A model generated the notes under the pieces. The model saw nothing but the letters and a program-made list of their open reading frames with translations. It was not told the origin of the DNA and searched no databases. A program made the position numbers and the translations under genes. DNA of 64,000 nucleotides from Betaproteobacteria bacterium (GTDB taxonomy: Bacteria; Pseudomonadota; Gammaproteobacteria; Burkholderiales; Casimicrobiaceae): NCBI GenBank assembly GCA_013298765.1, contig JAAFJA010000006.1, positions 124,001-188,000 of the forward strand, written 5' to 3'. Shown piece after piece: positions 25,571-34,723 of the stretch (position 1 is its first letter; each line of letters begins with the position of its first letter).

Positions 25571-26365
25571 TCAATAGCCACTTTGCGATCCGTCCAGGCC
25601 CGAACCCGAGGCGAGCGCCGTCTCGATTGCGGCCTTCGCAGCACTTGCCAACAAACTACCTTCGTGGCCCAGCGTTACCAAATCGAAACCTTGCGCACGG
25701 CGCTTAGCGCCAGCCGCGCCGTTTGCGCAGAAGATGCCGCAAAACTTCCCGTGCGCGCGCGCACGCGCAAGGATGTGAGCAATCGTGTCGACCACGCGCT
25801 GATCGGTAAAGTCGCTTCCGGGCTTTGCACCTAGGCAGAGCGCCAAATCATTGGGGCCGATGTACACGCCATCGACGCCGGATGTGCTCAAAATCTCGTC
25901 AAGATTCGCGATCCCCTCACGCGTTTCGATCATTGCAAACACAACGATCTCTGCGTTGGCATGTTCGAAATAATCAGCACCACCGTAGAGCAACCCGCGC
26001 GCTGGCCCGTAACTGCGCCCGCCGAGCGGTTCGTAGCGCGCCGCATGCACGAGTTTTTTTGCTTCCTGCGCCGTGTTGATCATCGGGCAGATGATGCCGT
26101 ACGCACCCGCATCCAGGGCGTGCATGATGATCGCGGGATCATTCCACGGCACCCGAACGATCGGTGTCGCGGGCGTCGCCGACAACGCTTGCAGCATGGG
26201 AAGCATTTGATGGAAATCGAACATGCCATGCTGACAATCGACCGTCACGCTCTCGAAGCCTGCATGCCCCATGATTTCCGCAGAGAACGTTGACCCGAGC
26301 GCAAGCCAACCGTTTGTGGTTCGCTCACCTGCGAGCATTTTTCGTTTCAGTTCGTTTTTTCTCAT
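25571..26365 (-). CDS. HpcH/HpaI-family class II aldolase
   Basis: A 264-residue TIM-barrel aldolase that cleaves 2-keto-4-hydroxy acids to pyruvate and an aldehyde. Features are NGWLALGSTFSAEIMGHAGFESVTVDCQHGMFD, IVRVPWNDPAIIMHALDAGAYGIICPMINT, the metal Glu in FAMIETREGIANLDEI, and the Asp/Gly segment GVDGVYIGPNDLALCLG. It may act on HHED (hydroxyphenylacetate catabolism), on sugar-derived ketoacids, or more broadly. No pathway partner is adjacent, so the substrate cannot be named. Confidence 0.88.
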   Translation of the reverse strand: MRKNELKRKMLAGERTTNGWLALGSTFSAEIMGHAGFESVTVDCQHGMFDFHQMLPMLQALSATPATPIVRVPWNDPAIIMHALDAGAYGIICPMINTAQEAKKLVHAARYEPLGGRSYGPARGLLYGGADYFEHANAEIVVFAMIETREGIANLDEILSTSGVDGVYIGPNDLALCLGAKPGSDFTDQRVVDTIAHILARARAHGKFCGIFCANGAAGAKRRAQGFDLVTLGHEGSLLASAAKAAIETALASGSGLDGSQSGY

Positions 26366-26486
26366 TATCGGTAGATATCTCGGTGTTTCGCCGCGAGGGG
26401 CCGTTGTTCACAGGGCTAGCTGTTACGAAGCGACGTTGCTCGCCTGTAATTCGAATGTGTTGAGCGAAGCGTACTCGAAGGCGATG

Positions 26487-27653
26487 TCAGCCCGCACGTA
26501 ATGAGTCCACAATTTCCATGCGCGCTGCTTTGAAGCTTGGCAGAAAACCGCCAACGAAGCCCATCCCAATCGCAAAGATGAGCGACTGCACCACAATCGC
26601 AGGCGTGAGATAGAAGCCAAACGCCAACTGTGAGAACGAAGCAAAGTTCAGCGTACTCACCGTGAAAAGTTGTAGGAACGAAGCAGCGATCAATCCGATC
26701 AAGCCGCCCACCAACGCAAGCAGAAGGCTCTCGCCAAGGAAGGCCACAAGAATCGAGGCGCGTCGAAACCCAAGTGCGCGAAGTGTTCCGATTTCGCCGA
26801 TTCGACTCGCCACCGATGAATACATCGTAATCGCCGCACCGATGACTGCGCCAATCGAGAAGATGATCGATAGCGTGAGCCCAAGGATCGAGAGAAAGGT
26901 CGATAGCGCCTTACTCTGCTCTTCATAAAACGCGGGCTCGGCTTTCACATCGAGCTTTAATCGCACATCGCCATCAATGGCTCTTTGCAGCCGCGAAAGC
27001 GCATCGTCGTCCACGAGCTTCACCACCATCGACGAATAGGCGACGCGCCGAAACGCTTGCCCGAGCTGCTCAACGTCGCCCCACGCTTCGGAATCAAACC
27101 CGCTCGATTGGCCGTCAAACACGCCCACAATTCGCCAATCGCGCGCGGCGAATCGAATCGTGTCACCCACCGCCATGTTGGCAAAATTGGCGTTCACTGA
27201 TTTCCCAACCACGATTTCGCTCGCCCCGGGCTGAAACCATCGACCTTCTTGAATTTTTACTTGTGGTCGTAAATCAATCCCAACAGGCGAGAGCCCTCGA
27301 ACAATCACGTTTTGCGGCTTAGTGTCACCCTTCTTCGGCGCACCAATCAGCACTACGATTTCTTTCGAGGACAGCGGTCTGCCCTGTCCGTCGCGCGCCA
27401 CCTCAGTCAGTGTTTCGATGAGTGCGGCTTGATCGCGCGAGACGCCGCTTTGAATCTCGGTTTGCGCGCCTTGCCGCAGCAAAATCGCGTTGTCCCAACT
27501 GCCTGTCCCGACGAGCGTTTTCTTGAGCCCCGCGTCGAGCATGAGCACGGCAGCGAACACAAAGACAACGAGCGCCATGCCGCTCGCGGTGAGCGCGGTG
27601 GTGAGTCGCCTCGTCCACAAATTGCGTGCGATGTAGGTGAAGGGAATTTTCAT
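26487..27653 (-). CDS. FtsX/MacB-type ABC permease (first of two)
   Basis: A 388-residue protein with a short cytoplasmic N terminus, TM1 near residues 20-42, a large periplasmic domain (about 45-250) of the MacB_PCD type (VVLIGAPKKGD, WFQPGASEIVVGKSVNANFANMAVGDTIRF) and three C-terminal helices. The last part has SRIGEIGTLRALGFRR and the terminal ARMEIVDSLRAG typical of FtsX-fold permeases. It follows its paralogue by 36 bases. The cognate ATPase and membrane-fusion protein are not beside it. Family proteins move lipoproteins, peptides or drugs, or act by mechanotransmission. Confidence 0.85.
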   Translation of the reverse strand: MKIPFTYIARNLWTRRLTTALTASGMALVVFVFAAVLMLDAGLKKTLVGTGSWDNAILLRQGAQTEIQSGVSRDQAALIETLTEVARDGQGRPLSSKEIVVLIGAPKKGDTKPQNVIVRGLSPVGIDLRPQVKIQEGRWFQPGASEIVVGKSVNANFANMAVGDTIRFAARDWRIVGVFDGQSSGFDSEAWGDVEQLGQAFRRVAYSSMVVKLVDDDALSRLQRAIDGDVRLKLDVKAEPAFYEEQSKALSTFLSILGLTLSIIFSIGAVIGAAITMYSSVASRIGEIGTLRALGFRRASILVAFLGESLLLALVGGLIGLIAASFLQLFTVSTLNFASFSQLAFGFYLTPAIVVQSLIFAIGMGFVGGFLPSFKAARMEIVDSLRAG

Positions 27654-27689
27654 GCGTGCGACCGTACAGCGGGCAGCGTCTGAAGACGT

Positions 27690-28844
27690 TCAGGCCACAT
27701 GGCGCAAGCCCTCCACGATTTTGATTCGCGCGCTTCGAATCGCGGGGACAATCGCTGCGAGCAAACCAACCACCACCATCGATCCAAACTGCCAACCGAA
27801 GGTCTCCGAAGAGATTCGAAACACCGGAAACACCGCACCAACCACCGACTTGAATGCGTTTGCCACGGGGATCGAAAGCAAAACGCCCAGGAGCCCGCCA
27901 AGCAACGTCATCGCGAGTGATTCGCCGATCACTAGGCGCGAGACAAACGACGGCGAGAAACCGAGCGCCTTGAGCGTCGCGTATTCGCTCGTGCGCTCGC
28001 GTGCCGCCATCGCCATCGTGTTCGCCACCACCGCAAGAATGATGATGATCACCACAAAGCTCACGATACGGATCGCCGCGATGATGGCCTCAGACTGCGC
28101 AACGAAGCCGAGCTGAAACGCCTTCTCGGTTTCAGTAAGCGTTTCGGCGAGTGAATTCTTAAACTCGTTATCAATCGTCTGCGAAATTTCGGCGGATCGC
28201 TGCGAGTCTTTAATCGAGACCACCAACACGCCGGTTCGATCTGCGGCGCGTGGAAAACTTTGCTTGAGCCGCTCGTTCAAGTAATCCCAGTGAAAGTAGA
28301 GTTGCCGTGTGAGCGTGCCCTCATCGCGGCCTTCGTAAATGCCGCGCACGGTGAATTCCCAGGTGCCGGGATAAATCGTGCCTTGAATGGGGATTTTGTC
28401 GCCGATTTTCCAGCCGTACTGATCGGCGATCGCGCGGCCAACGATGGTGCCTGTGCGATCGCGAAGCATCGCCTCCATTTGCTCGGGCGGCAACAGATAT
28501 TCGGGATAAATCTCGAAATGCGAGGGCAGCGTGACCGCAAACTGCGGAAAGAAATTTTTCGGCTCTTGGTAAATGCCGCCGAACCAGTTGCTCATCGAAA
28601 TCTTTTCGACACCTTCGATGCCGCGAACGCGTTCCCGGTAATACGTCGGCAGCGTGAAGGTCAGCGAAATCGCGTTTCGAGTGATGAGGCGATTGGCAGC
28701 AGCCGCATCGGAACCGGCGTACCACGCATCAACGACCGTGCGCAGCAAACCGAACGCCACCACAGCGATCACGAGCCCGAGTAACGTCAAAAGGCTGCGC
28801 AACCGGGCGCGAAAAATGTTTTTGAGGATAAGGCGAATCAGCAC
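27690..28844 (-). CDS. FtsX/MacB-type ABC permease (second of two)
   Basis: A 384-residue paralogue of the neighbouring permease: TM1 near residues 15-38 (LRSLLTLLGLVIAVVAFGLLRTVV), a periplasmic domain with PPEQMEAMLRDRTGTIVGRAIADQYGWKIGDKIPI, then FVVIIIILAVVANTMAMAARERTSEYATLKALGFSP and C-terminal ARIKIVEGLRHVA. It is upstream in the minus-strand operon permease-permease-(aldolase). The two proteins likely form a heterodimer needing an ATPase coded elsewhere. Confidence 0.85.
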   Translation of the reverse strand: MLIRLILKNIFRARLRSLLTLLGLVIAVVAFGLLRTVVDAWYAGSDAAAANRLITRNAISLTFTLPTYYRERVRGIEGVEKISMSNWFGGIYQEPKNFFPQFAVTLPSHFEIYPEYLLPPEQMEAMLRDRTGTIVGRAIADQYGWKIGDKIPIQGTIYPGTWEFTVRGIYEGRDEGTLTRQLYFHWDYLNERLKQSFPRAADRTGVLVVSIKDSQRSAEISQTIDNEFKNSLAETLTETEKAFQLGFVAQSEAIIAAIRIVSFVVIIIILAVVANTMAMAARERTSEYATLKALGFSPSFVSRLVIGESLAMTLLGGLLGVLLSIPVANAFKSVVGAVFPVFRISSETFGWQFGSMVVVGLLAAIVPAIRSARIKIVEGLRHVA

Positions 28845-29073
28845 CCCTAGATTATGTGGTTTCAGCCGATTTAGCGGCAGATTGCTGGCGTACTCACGTC
28901 TATCGTGAACGACCCAAAAAAGTCGCCTTCGTTCAAATTCCCATCAAAATCCGCTCTAAATGGCTTAAACAGGTTTTATTGGGACTAACGCGAATAAATA
29001 TGAGAAATCGAGATGAGATGAAAATGACCAACATCCCCGATAGATTCGAGGCCAACTTGAAGACTTTGAAAAG

Positions 29074-29109
29074 AAAAACCCGCGATGTTTGCACATGGCG
29101 GGTTTTTTG
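29074..29109 (-). terminator. Terminator after tonB (bidirectional shape)
   Basis: AAAAACCCGC (from 29074) pairs with GCGGGTTTTTT (to 29109) around a 14-base loop; read on the minus strand it ends in a T-run and follows the tonB stop by about 33 bases. Reading the plus strand also gives a T-run. Confidence 0.85.
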
Positions 29110-29114
29110 ATTCG

Positions 29115-29130
29115 CCGCAGAGGACTGCGG
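29115..29130. repeat. Short perfect palindrome between tonB and its terminator
   Basis: CCGCAG-AGGA-CTGCGG (6-bp arms, 4-base loop) without a T-run. It resembles small REP-type extragenic palindromes; only one copy was noticed in the window. Confidence 0.4.
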
Positions 29131-29142
29131 CTACCGAGGCAA

Positions 29143-29847
29143 CTAGTCGAGCTTCATCAAGAACGGAATTTCGACTTCGAAGCGATCGCCGTTCGACTGG
29201 ATCTTGCAACTTCCCGCAGTCAGCGCGCCTTGGAAGGTGCGCAGAATTGGGTTACGCATGTTGCCAGGCGATACGTCTTTCACGCGCACGTTTGAGACAG
29301 AACCATCCGGATTGACCGTGGCGAGGATCGAACCCTCAACCCGTTCAATGCCCGCTTTGTTCATGTCACGCGTGGGCGGTGAATCTGGCGCACAGCCGCC
29401 AGGCAAACGCGAGATCGTGGTCACTGCGGGCCGTGGCGGCGGCGGTGGCGCTGGTGGCGCAACTGACGGCGGTGCGGGCGGTGGCGGTGGCTCGATCTTG
29501 TATTCGGCCTTGGGCGGCTCGGTCGTCGTCGTAATCGACGGTGCGACCGCTGGCGCTTGCACAACCACTTCAGGGGGTGGCACAAACGGTGGCGGCGGCG
29601 CTGCCGGTGGAGGCGGCGGCAAATCCGGCGTTTTCGGCGCAGGCGGTGGTGGTGGCGGAGGCGGCGGAGGTGGTGGCGGCGGCGGTAAATCGACGATCTT
29701 CGCTTCGATCGGCTTCTTTACAACCTCAATCACTTTCTTGCCAAGCCCCGTCATCAACGCATAGACCACGAGCACGTGCAGCACGACCACGGTAGCGACC
29801 GCGACCATGCGCTTGCTCGAGCTTTTAGGCTGATAGGTGTAATCCAT
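29143..29847 (-). CDS. tonB: TonB, energy transducer
   Basis: TonB spans the periplasm and passes proton-motive force from ExbBD to outer-membrane receptors. The 234-residue protein has a basic N terminus and one membrane anchor (about residues 14-34, VAVATVVVLHVLVVYALM). A very Pro-rich linker follows (about 53-145), with an unbroken run of 14 prolines near residue 55. The C-terminal TonB domain (GGCAPDSPPTRDMNKAGIERVEGSILATVNPDGSVSNVRV...GSCKIQSNGDRFEVEIPF) begins with NKAGIERVEG in place of the usual YP..A..... segment and has two Cys that could pair. It is the last gene of the exbB-exbD-exbD-tonB operon. Confidence 0.93.
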   Translation of the reverse strand: MDYTYQPKSSSKRMVAVATVVVLHVLVVYALMTGLGKKVIEVVKKPIEAKIVDLPPPPPPPPPPPPPPPAPKTPDLPPPPPAAPPPPFVPPPEVVVQAPAVAPSITTTTEPPKAEYKIEPPPPPAPPSVAPPAPPPPPRPAVTTISRLPGGCAPDSPPTRDMNKAGIERVEGSILATVNPDGSVSNVRVKDVSPGNMRNPILRTFQGALTAGSCKIQSNGDRFEVEIPFLMKLD

Positions 29848-29860
29848 CGTTAGTCACGCC

Positions 29861-30286
29861 TCAAATGAATTGCTCGTGACCGAGGATGCCCATTTTGGTG
29901 AGCCCGAGGCGCTGAACGGTTGCCATGACGCGTGCGACCACTTCGTACTTCGCGTTCTTGTTAGGACGCAAATGGATTTCTGGTTGCACTTCTTTTTTCG
30001 CAAGTTCTGCGAGCTTGTACTCGAGTTCTTGCTGACCGCTTTGGATTGCCACACCGTTCATGTAGACCACGCTGTTTTCGTCGATGTCGATCTTCATGAT
30101 CTCAGGCTCGACAGGCGGCTTCACATTAGTGGGTGGCGGCATGTTCATTTCTACCGAGTGCAGTTGCACCGGAATCGTGATGATGAACATGATGAGGAGC
30201 ACGAGCATCACGTCGATCAACGGCGTGGTGTTCATGTCGACCAAGACATCTGGATCGCCCGAAGACTTACCAACATTCATTCCCAT
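29861..30286 (-). CDS. exbD: ExbD-type biopolymer transport protein (copy next to tonB)
   Basis: A 141-residue protein with a cytoplasmic tail, one membrane helix with the essential protonatable Asp (TTPLIDVMLVLLIMFIITIPV, Asp about residue 25) and a periplasmic domain (PEIHLRPNKNAKYEVVARVMATVQRLGLTKMGI). ExbD forms the proton channel with ExbB. It starts 4 bases after the other exbD stop and ends 13 bases before tonB. Confidence 0.93.
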   Translation of the reverse strand: MGMNVGKSSGDPDVLVDMNTTPLIDVMLVLLIMFIITIPVQLHSVEMNMPPPTNVKPPVEPEIMKIDIDENSVVYMNGVAIQSGQQELEYKLAELAKKEVQPEIHLRPNKNAKYEVVARVMATVQRLGLTKMGILGHEQFI

Positions 30287-30290
30287 GGCA

Positions 30291-30722
30291 CTACTCCCCT
30301 CTCGGCGCGGGCTCAGTCAGGAATGCAATCTTGGCAATTCCTGCGGCACGGCAAGCAAAGATGACGCGACCCACACCATCGTAATTCGCGGTGAGGTCGG
30401 CACGAATATGCACCTCAGGTTGAGGCTTGATGGTCGAGACTTTTTTCAGTCGATCCGTCAAGTCGCGAATATCGCGAATTGGCGAGTCGTACATGAACAT
30501 CTGACCTGCTGCGTTCACCGAAATGACGATATTTTCAGGCTTCGACTCGCGAATCTGAACTTCTTCTTTGGGCAGTTGCAATTTGACCGACGTTGTTACC
30601 ACCGGAATGGTAATCAAGAAGATGATTAGCAAAACCAACATCACATCCACGAGTGGTGTCGTGTTGATGGTGGAATTGATCTCGTCTTCTTCGCCCGAGG
30701 CTGAACCTACATTCATTCCCAT
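30291..30722 (-). CDS. exbD: ExbD-type biopolymer transport protein (second copy)
   Basis: A 143-residue paralogue of the neighbouring ExbD, sharing MGMNVG, TTPLVDVMLVLLIIFLITIPV (channel Asp about residue 25) and PEVHIRADLTANYDGVGRVIFACRAAGIAKIAF. The periplasmic parts differ clearly, so it is an old duplication. AGGAG precedes the start. Operons with two different ExbD proteins are known in Xanthomonas, where the second is needed only for some substrates. Confidence 0.92.
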   Translation of the reverse strand: MGMNVGSASGEEDEINSTINTTPLVDVMLVLLIIFLITIPVVTTSVKLQLPKEEVQIRESKPENIVISVNAAGQMFMYDSPIRDIRDLTDRLKKVSTIKPQPEVHIRADLTANYDGVGRVIFACRAAGIAKIAFLTEPAPRGE

Positions 30723-30912
30723 TGGAATTTCTCCTAGCTAGGGAACGGGAGACAACACACGCGAGACAGGATCAGAGTGGCTATTGGGTCGGCACGGCGC
30801 TGGGTAGACAGCTTCGCACTTGGTGCAGATTCGCTTTTTGGTCGAACCTGCACAGACTCAATATGCCTTTACGCCAATACAGCTCGGCAGAGGCACCCGT
30901 AGTTCAGGATCG

Positions 30913-31791
30913 TTACTTCTTGGCGCCAGTAGCGATCAACACAGAGTGCAGATCGGTACCGAACGAGCGAATCTTGTCGAGCGTCGTCTTGTTACGACGA
31001 ACGATGAAGTTGTAGCCAAGCACAGCAGGCACCGCAACCGCGAGACCAATGGCCGTCATGATGAGCGCTTCGCCCACGGGACCTGCGACTTTATCAATCG
31101 AGGCTTGGCCAGACGTGCCGATTTTCACGAGCGCGTTGTAAATGCCCCAAACCGTTCCAAACAGGCCCACGAATGGTGCAGTTGAACCGACGGTTGCGAG
31201 GAAGGCGAGACCGTTTTGCAGATTGCTTTGCACGCTGTCAATAGCGCGCTGGATCGATTGCGTGACCCAATCAGAGAAGCCGATGTGCGCGAGCAAACCG
31301 TCATGCTTCTTTGTGGCTTCCAAGCCTGCCTGGGCAACAAAGCGGAAAGGACTTTGTTCTTTCAACGCCTCCATGCCTTGGCTCAAGTTAGGTGCGCTCC
31401 AGAAATCACGCTCGGCCTGCTTTGCGAGGCGACCAATGCGATTCAATTCGACCAACTTGGAAATCATGATGTACCAGGTGCCGATCGACATCACCACCAT
31501 GATGATGAAGGTCGTCCATGCGACTACGTCGGCGTGCTCAAGCATCGCCTTCAAGCCGTACGGGTTCTCTACCGATGCCGTGTTCGCTTTCGCGAGTGTG
31601 GCGGGTGCAGCCGTAGGCGCGGGAGCGGCGCTAGGTGCGGGCGCACTGGTCGTGGCCGGGCTGGCCGTTGGCGCAGGCGCTGCGCTTTGCGCGAATGCGA
31701 CGCCGAGCGGTGCGGTTGCAAGCATCGCGGCGGCGGCACCAGCGAGTAGGCGGCTCGTGACCCCGACTCGCAGTTGTTGGAAAACTCCCAT
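30913..31791 (-). CDS. exbB: ExbB-type proton channel with N-terminal signal sequence
   Basis: A 292-residue MotA/TolQ/ExbB family protein: signal peptide (LLAGAAAAMLATAPLGVAFAQ), an Ala/Pro/Thr-rich periplasmic spacer (about residues 35-70), TM1 (VVAWTTFIIMVVMSIGTWYIMISK), a cytoplasmic domain, TM2 (GLAFLATVGSTAPFVGLFGTVWGIYNALVKIG) and TM3 (ALIMTAIGLAVAVPAVLGYNFIVRR). The start 31791 has AAGGAG 8 bases upstream; an in-frame start at 31893 has none. It is the first gene of the TonB operon; the 190-base gap to exbD shows no terminator. Confidence 0.92.
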   Translation of the reverse strand: MGVFQQLRVGVTSRLLAGAAAAMLATAPLGVAFAQSAAPAPTASPATTSAPAPSAAPAPTAAPATLAKANTASVENPYGLKAMLEHADVVAWTTFIIMVVMSIGTWYIMISKLVELNRIGRLAKQAERDFWSAPNLSQGMEALKEQSPFRFVAQAGLEATKKHDGLLAHIGFSDWVTQSIQRAIDSVQSNLQNGLAFLATVGSTAPFVGLFGTVWGIYNALVKIGTSGQASIDKVAGPVGEALIMTAIGLAVAVPAVLGYNFIVRRNKTTLDKIRSFGTDLHSVLIATGAKK

Positions 31792-31916
31792 GAGGTGACT
31801 CCTTGGAACAGACGTGTAATTGGTTAGTGAAAACGGGACAACCCCGCAGCAGGGCGAGAATATAACCGCTAGCGCGCTGTAGCGCTTTGGCAAACGATTC
31901 GCCGTGCACTAAAAGC

Positions 31917-31942
31917 AAAACGCGCACCAGGGTGCGCGTTTT
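31917..31942 (-). terminator. Terminator of TonB-dependent receptor 1
   Basis: AAAACGCGCACC/GGTGCGCGTTTT hairpin, strong and symmetrical, 55 bases past the receptor stop on the minus strand. A second GC-rich hairpin (CGCGGG/CCCGCG, about 31964-31979) lies between it and the stop. Confidence 0.75.
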
Positions 31943-31996
31943 GCCAATGCCATCGAAACGCCCCGCGGGAAGAACCCGCGAGGGCGTTTGCGTGGA

Positions 31997-34723
31997 TTAG
32001 CGGAACTTGTACTGCATCCCGAGTGTGTAGAAACGACCGATTGGCTCAGCGTAGCTAGGGTTGTAGCCTGCATTTGCGCCGCTCGTCTCATCACTGAACG
32101 GGGTGCCCTTATCGAACAGGTTATTCACGCCAAGACGAACGGTCAGGTTTTTCATACCTTTGTAGGTCAGTGCGGTGTTCCACACTTCGTACGCACCCAC
32201 CTGTGCGTTGAGCGACGAGCTCAGAGTCTTATACGAGTGAACGCCGTAACCACCAACCGAGAATTCCCAGGCGCCACGCTCGAATGCGAAGTCCCAGTTG
32301 CCGCGATAACGTGGCAGGTTGTAGGTGCCAGTGAGCTCAGACAATTCGCCAGTGACGAGGTCAGACTGTTTGAACGTACCGGTGTAGCTGATGCCAGCTT
32401 TCGAGGTCAAACGACCGCCCGCCACAGCCATACGGTGGGTGACTTCGACGTCTACACCGTTGGTTTTGGTTTTGGCCAACTGGATTGGAACCTGGTTCAG
32501 CTGAATGATCTGACCTTGTGGGTTACGCACCACGATCAGCGGGTTGTCGACCGCGCGATCAATCAAGTCTTGGTCGGTGAGGCTGGTGATTTCATCTTTA
32601 CGATCAATCTGCCAGAAGTCCACTGCGAGAGTGAGATCGCGAGTCGGCTCAAGCACCAAACCAACCGTGTAGGCGTTTGACTTCTCAGCCTTCAGGTTCG
32701 GGTTACCCGACTGAACGCGACGGATATCAAGGCCGCAGTTTGGATTGGTTTCGCTGACCGTTGGACACAAACGCGGATCGCGAACGCCGAAGCTAAACGA
32801 GGTTTGCTGAGCAGGCGTCGTCTCAAACAGCGACGGCGCACGGAAAGCCTTCGATGCGGTAGCGCGGAGGAGAATTTGCGAGGTTGGTTGGAAACGCAAG
32901 CCGACCTTTGGCGAAGTCGCTGCGAAGTCGCCGTTGCCAGAGTACTTGTCGTAGCGAACAGCGGCGTTCACTTCGAGCGCTTTGGTGAGCGGCGCATTCA
33001 ACTCGCCGTAAAACGCGCTAACTCGACGATCACCGAAAGCTTGGGCTGCGCTAATTGCGAGCGTGTCACCCGTTTGCAATTGGATATCAGGGAGATCCGA
33101 AACTTTTTCCGTGCGTGTCTCACCGCCGATTGCCAACGCCAGCGGACCGCCGGCCAGTTGGAAGAGTTCACGTGAGGCTTTGAAATCGTAGCCATCGAGA
33201 TTCGAGCGGCCTTGACGCAACGAATCATGACGCAAGTAGGCGGCAACACCCGGCTTATTGGCAGACGGATTTACAAAGTTGTAGTAACCGAACTGCGAAA
33301 ACGCGGTGCCGCACTTGGCGAGTTCACGCTGGAAATACGCTGCGTACGATGGGTTCGCGGCAAAAATCTGAGCGAGCGTGCCCAGGCCAAGCGGGTTTCC
33401 ACCAGCCGCGTACGATGCAGCAGCCTGCGGATCCATCAAGCAGAGCAAACGCGAGTTGAGCGCGTTGTTCAGTGCGAGCGTATTGATCTTGATGCGATTG
33501 ATGTTGGCTGCAGCTTCCCAGTCCCAACCTGCGGTCGAACCTTTGACGCCAATCAAGCCACGAGACGTGTCCGTTGTGCCGTCATCACCACGGTTTCCCA
33601 CGTCGAAGAAGCGATAGCGAAGATCTGCATCGTTCGGGAATGGATTGTTGGGCTTACCAGCGCCGATGAAGAACGTACCGATGCCAACGTCGTCGGTCGT
33701 ACCAGCAGGCCAGCCCGTTGACTTGAAGCTATTGCGCGTAAAGAGCGCCTCAGCAAAGGCCGTGATATTTGGAGTAACCGCAAAGTTCAAGCGACCATAG
33801 AGGCCGGCTTTCGACGACTCAGGCTGGAGCGAGCCCAATGTTGGACGATCGTAACGGCAGAAGCCTGCGCGTACGCTCGATCCGCCGCGCTGGCTGGTTG
33901 GGCCACAGCTACCGCCCGCGAAGACAGATTCACCTGTTTCGTAGTCAGTGATCGTGCCAGGATAGCCATACGATGAGCGACGGTCTGCGCCACCACGGTT
34001 ACGAAGGTCTTCAGTTTTTGACCACTCGCGATCTTTCGCGAAAATTTGGTCGCGACCGGACATGTTGCCCGAGATCAGAAGATTAAATCGATCTTTCGCG
34101 AGGTCACCAAATCCGGCGGCAAGGCCGATGTTGTACGTTTGACCATCGCTACGCTGCGAAATACCAGCCGAAGCGCTTGCCTCGATACCGGTGTAGTCGC
34201 GACGGAGAATGATGTTGACCACGCCAGCAACAGCGTCAGCACCGTACACCGCAGACGCGCCGTCTTTGAGCACTTCGATACGCTCAACGGCCGAAATTGG
34301 AATGCTGTTGATGTCGTTAAAGCCTTGCGACGTGCCGAATTGCTGCGCAAATGGATACGTTGGCAAACGACGACCGTTCAGAAGAACGAGGGTTGAGTTA
34401 AAGCCTAAGCCGCGCAAGTTGAGCGCGCCGCCGCCAGGTGCGAAGCCGTTGGTAATACGGTCGTCGGCCGCGTAGCCTGCGCCGCTAATACGCTGCAGCA
34501 CATCGTTGACGGTCGCAGCGCCCGTGCGCTCGATGTCTTGGCGCGAAATCACCTGAACCGGATTCGCCGATTCAGCGTCGATGCGCTTGATGTTTGAGCC
34601 AGTTACTTCAACCTTTTCAACGCGTTGCGGTTGATTGGTTTGCGCGTTAGCGCTGACAGCGATGGCCATTCCGGCGACCGCATGAACAACAGCAATCGCG
34701 ATTTGCTTGTGTTTAATGAGCAT
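31997..34723 (-). CDS. TonB-dependent receptor 1
   Basis: A 908-residue outer-membrane receptor: signal peptide (cleavage near VSANAQ), TonB-box/plug start VEKVEVTGSNIKRIDAES, plug motifs LNLRGLGFNSTLVLLNGRRLPTYPF and AVERIEVLKDGASAVYGADAVAGVVNIILRRDYTG, then a 22-strand-type barrel ending in aromatic residue YKFR. The VTGSNI class is common where S9 peptidases are neighbours and is thought to take up peptides or similar nutrients; ligand unknown. It is divergent from S9 peptidase 1 across 524 bases carrying the shared 15-bp motif (34854-34868). Confidence 0.93.
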   Translation of the reverse strand: MLIKHKQIAIAVVHAVAGMAIAVSANAQTNQPQRVEKVEVTGSNIKRIDAESANPVQVISRQDIERTGAATVNDVLQRISGAGYAADDRITNGFAPGGGALNLRGLGFNSTLVLLNGRRLPTYPFAQQFGTSQGFNDINSIPISAVERIEVLKDGASAVYGADAVAGVVNIILRRDYTGIEASASAGISQRSDGQTYNIGLAAGFGDLAKDRFNLLISGNMSGRDQIFAKDREWSKTEDLRNRGGADRRSSYGYPGTITDYETGESVFAGGSCGPTSQRGGSSVRAGFCRYDRPTLGSLQPESSKAGLYGRLNFAVTPNITAFAEALFTRNSFKSTGWPAGTTDDVGIGTFFIGAGKPNNPFPNDADLRYRFFDVGNRGDDGTTDTSRGLIGVKGSTAGWDWEAAANINRIKINTLALNNALNSRLLCLMDPQAAASYAAGGNPLGLGTLAQIFAANPSYAAYFQRELAKCGTAFSQFGYYNFVNPSANKPGVAAYLRHDSLRQGRSNLDGYDFKASRELFQLAGGPLALAIGGETRTEKVSDLPDIQLQTGDTLAISAAQAFGDRRVSAFYGELNAPLTKALEVNAAVRYDKYSGNGDFAATSPKVGLRFQPTSQILLRATASKAFRAPSLFETTPAQQTSFSFGVRDPRLCPTVSETNPNCGLDIRRVQSGNPNLKAEKSNAYTVGLVLEPTRDLTLAVDFWQIDRKDEITSLTDQDLIDRAVDNPLIVVRNPQGQIIQLNQVPIQLAKTKTNGVDVEVTHRMAVAGGRLTSKAGISYTGTFKQSDLVTGELSELTGTYNLPRYRGNWDFAFERGAWEFSVGGYGVHSYKTLSSSLNAQVGAYEVWNTALTYKGMKNLTVRLGVNNLFDKGTPFSDETSGANAGYNPSYAEPIGRFYTLGMQYKFR

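Noticed and set aside
29204-29764. Long Gly-rich open frame on the plus strand opposite tonB
   Set aside because: It is the complement of the TonB proline repeats; low complexity, no start signal, no family.
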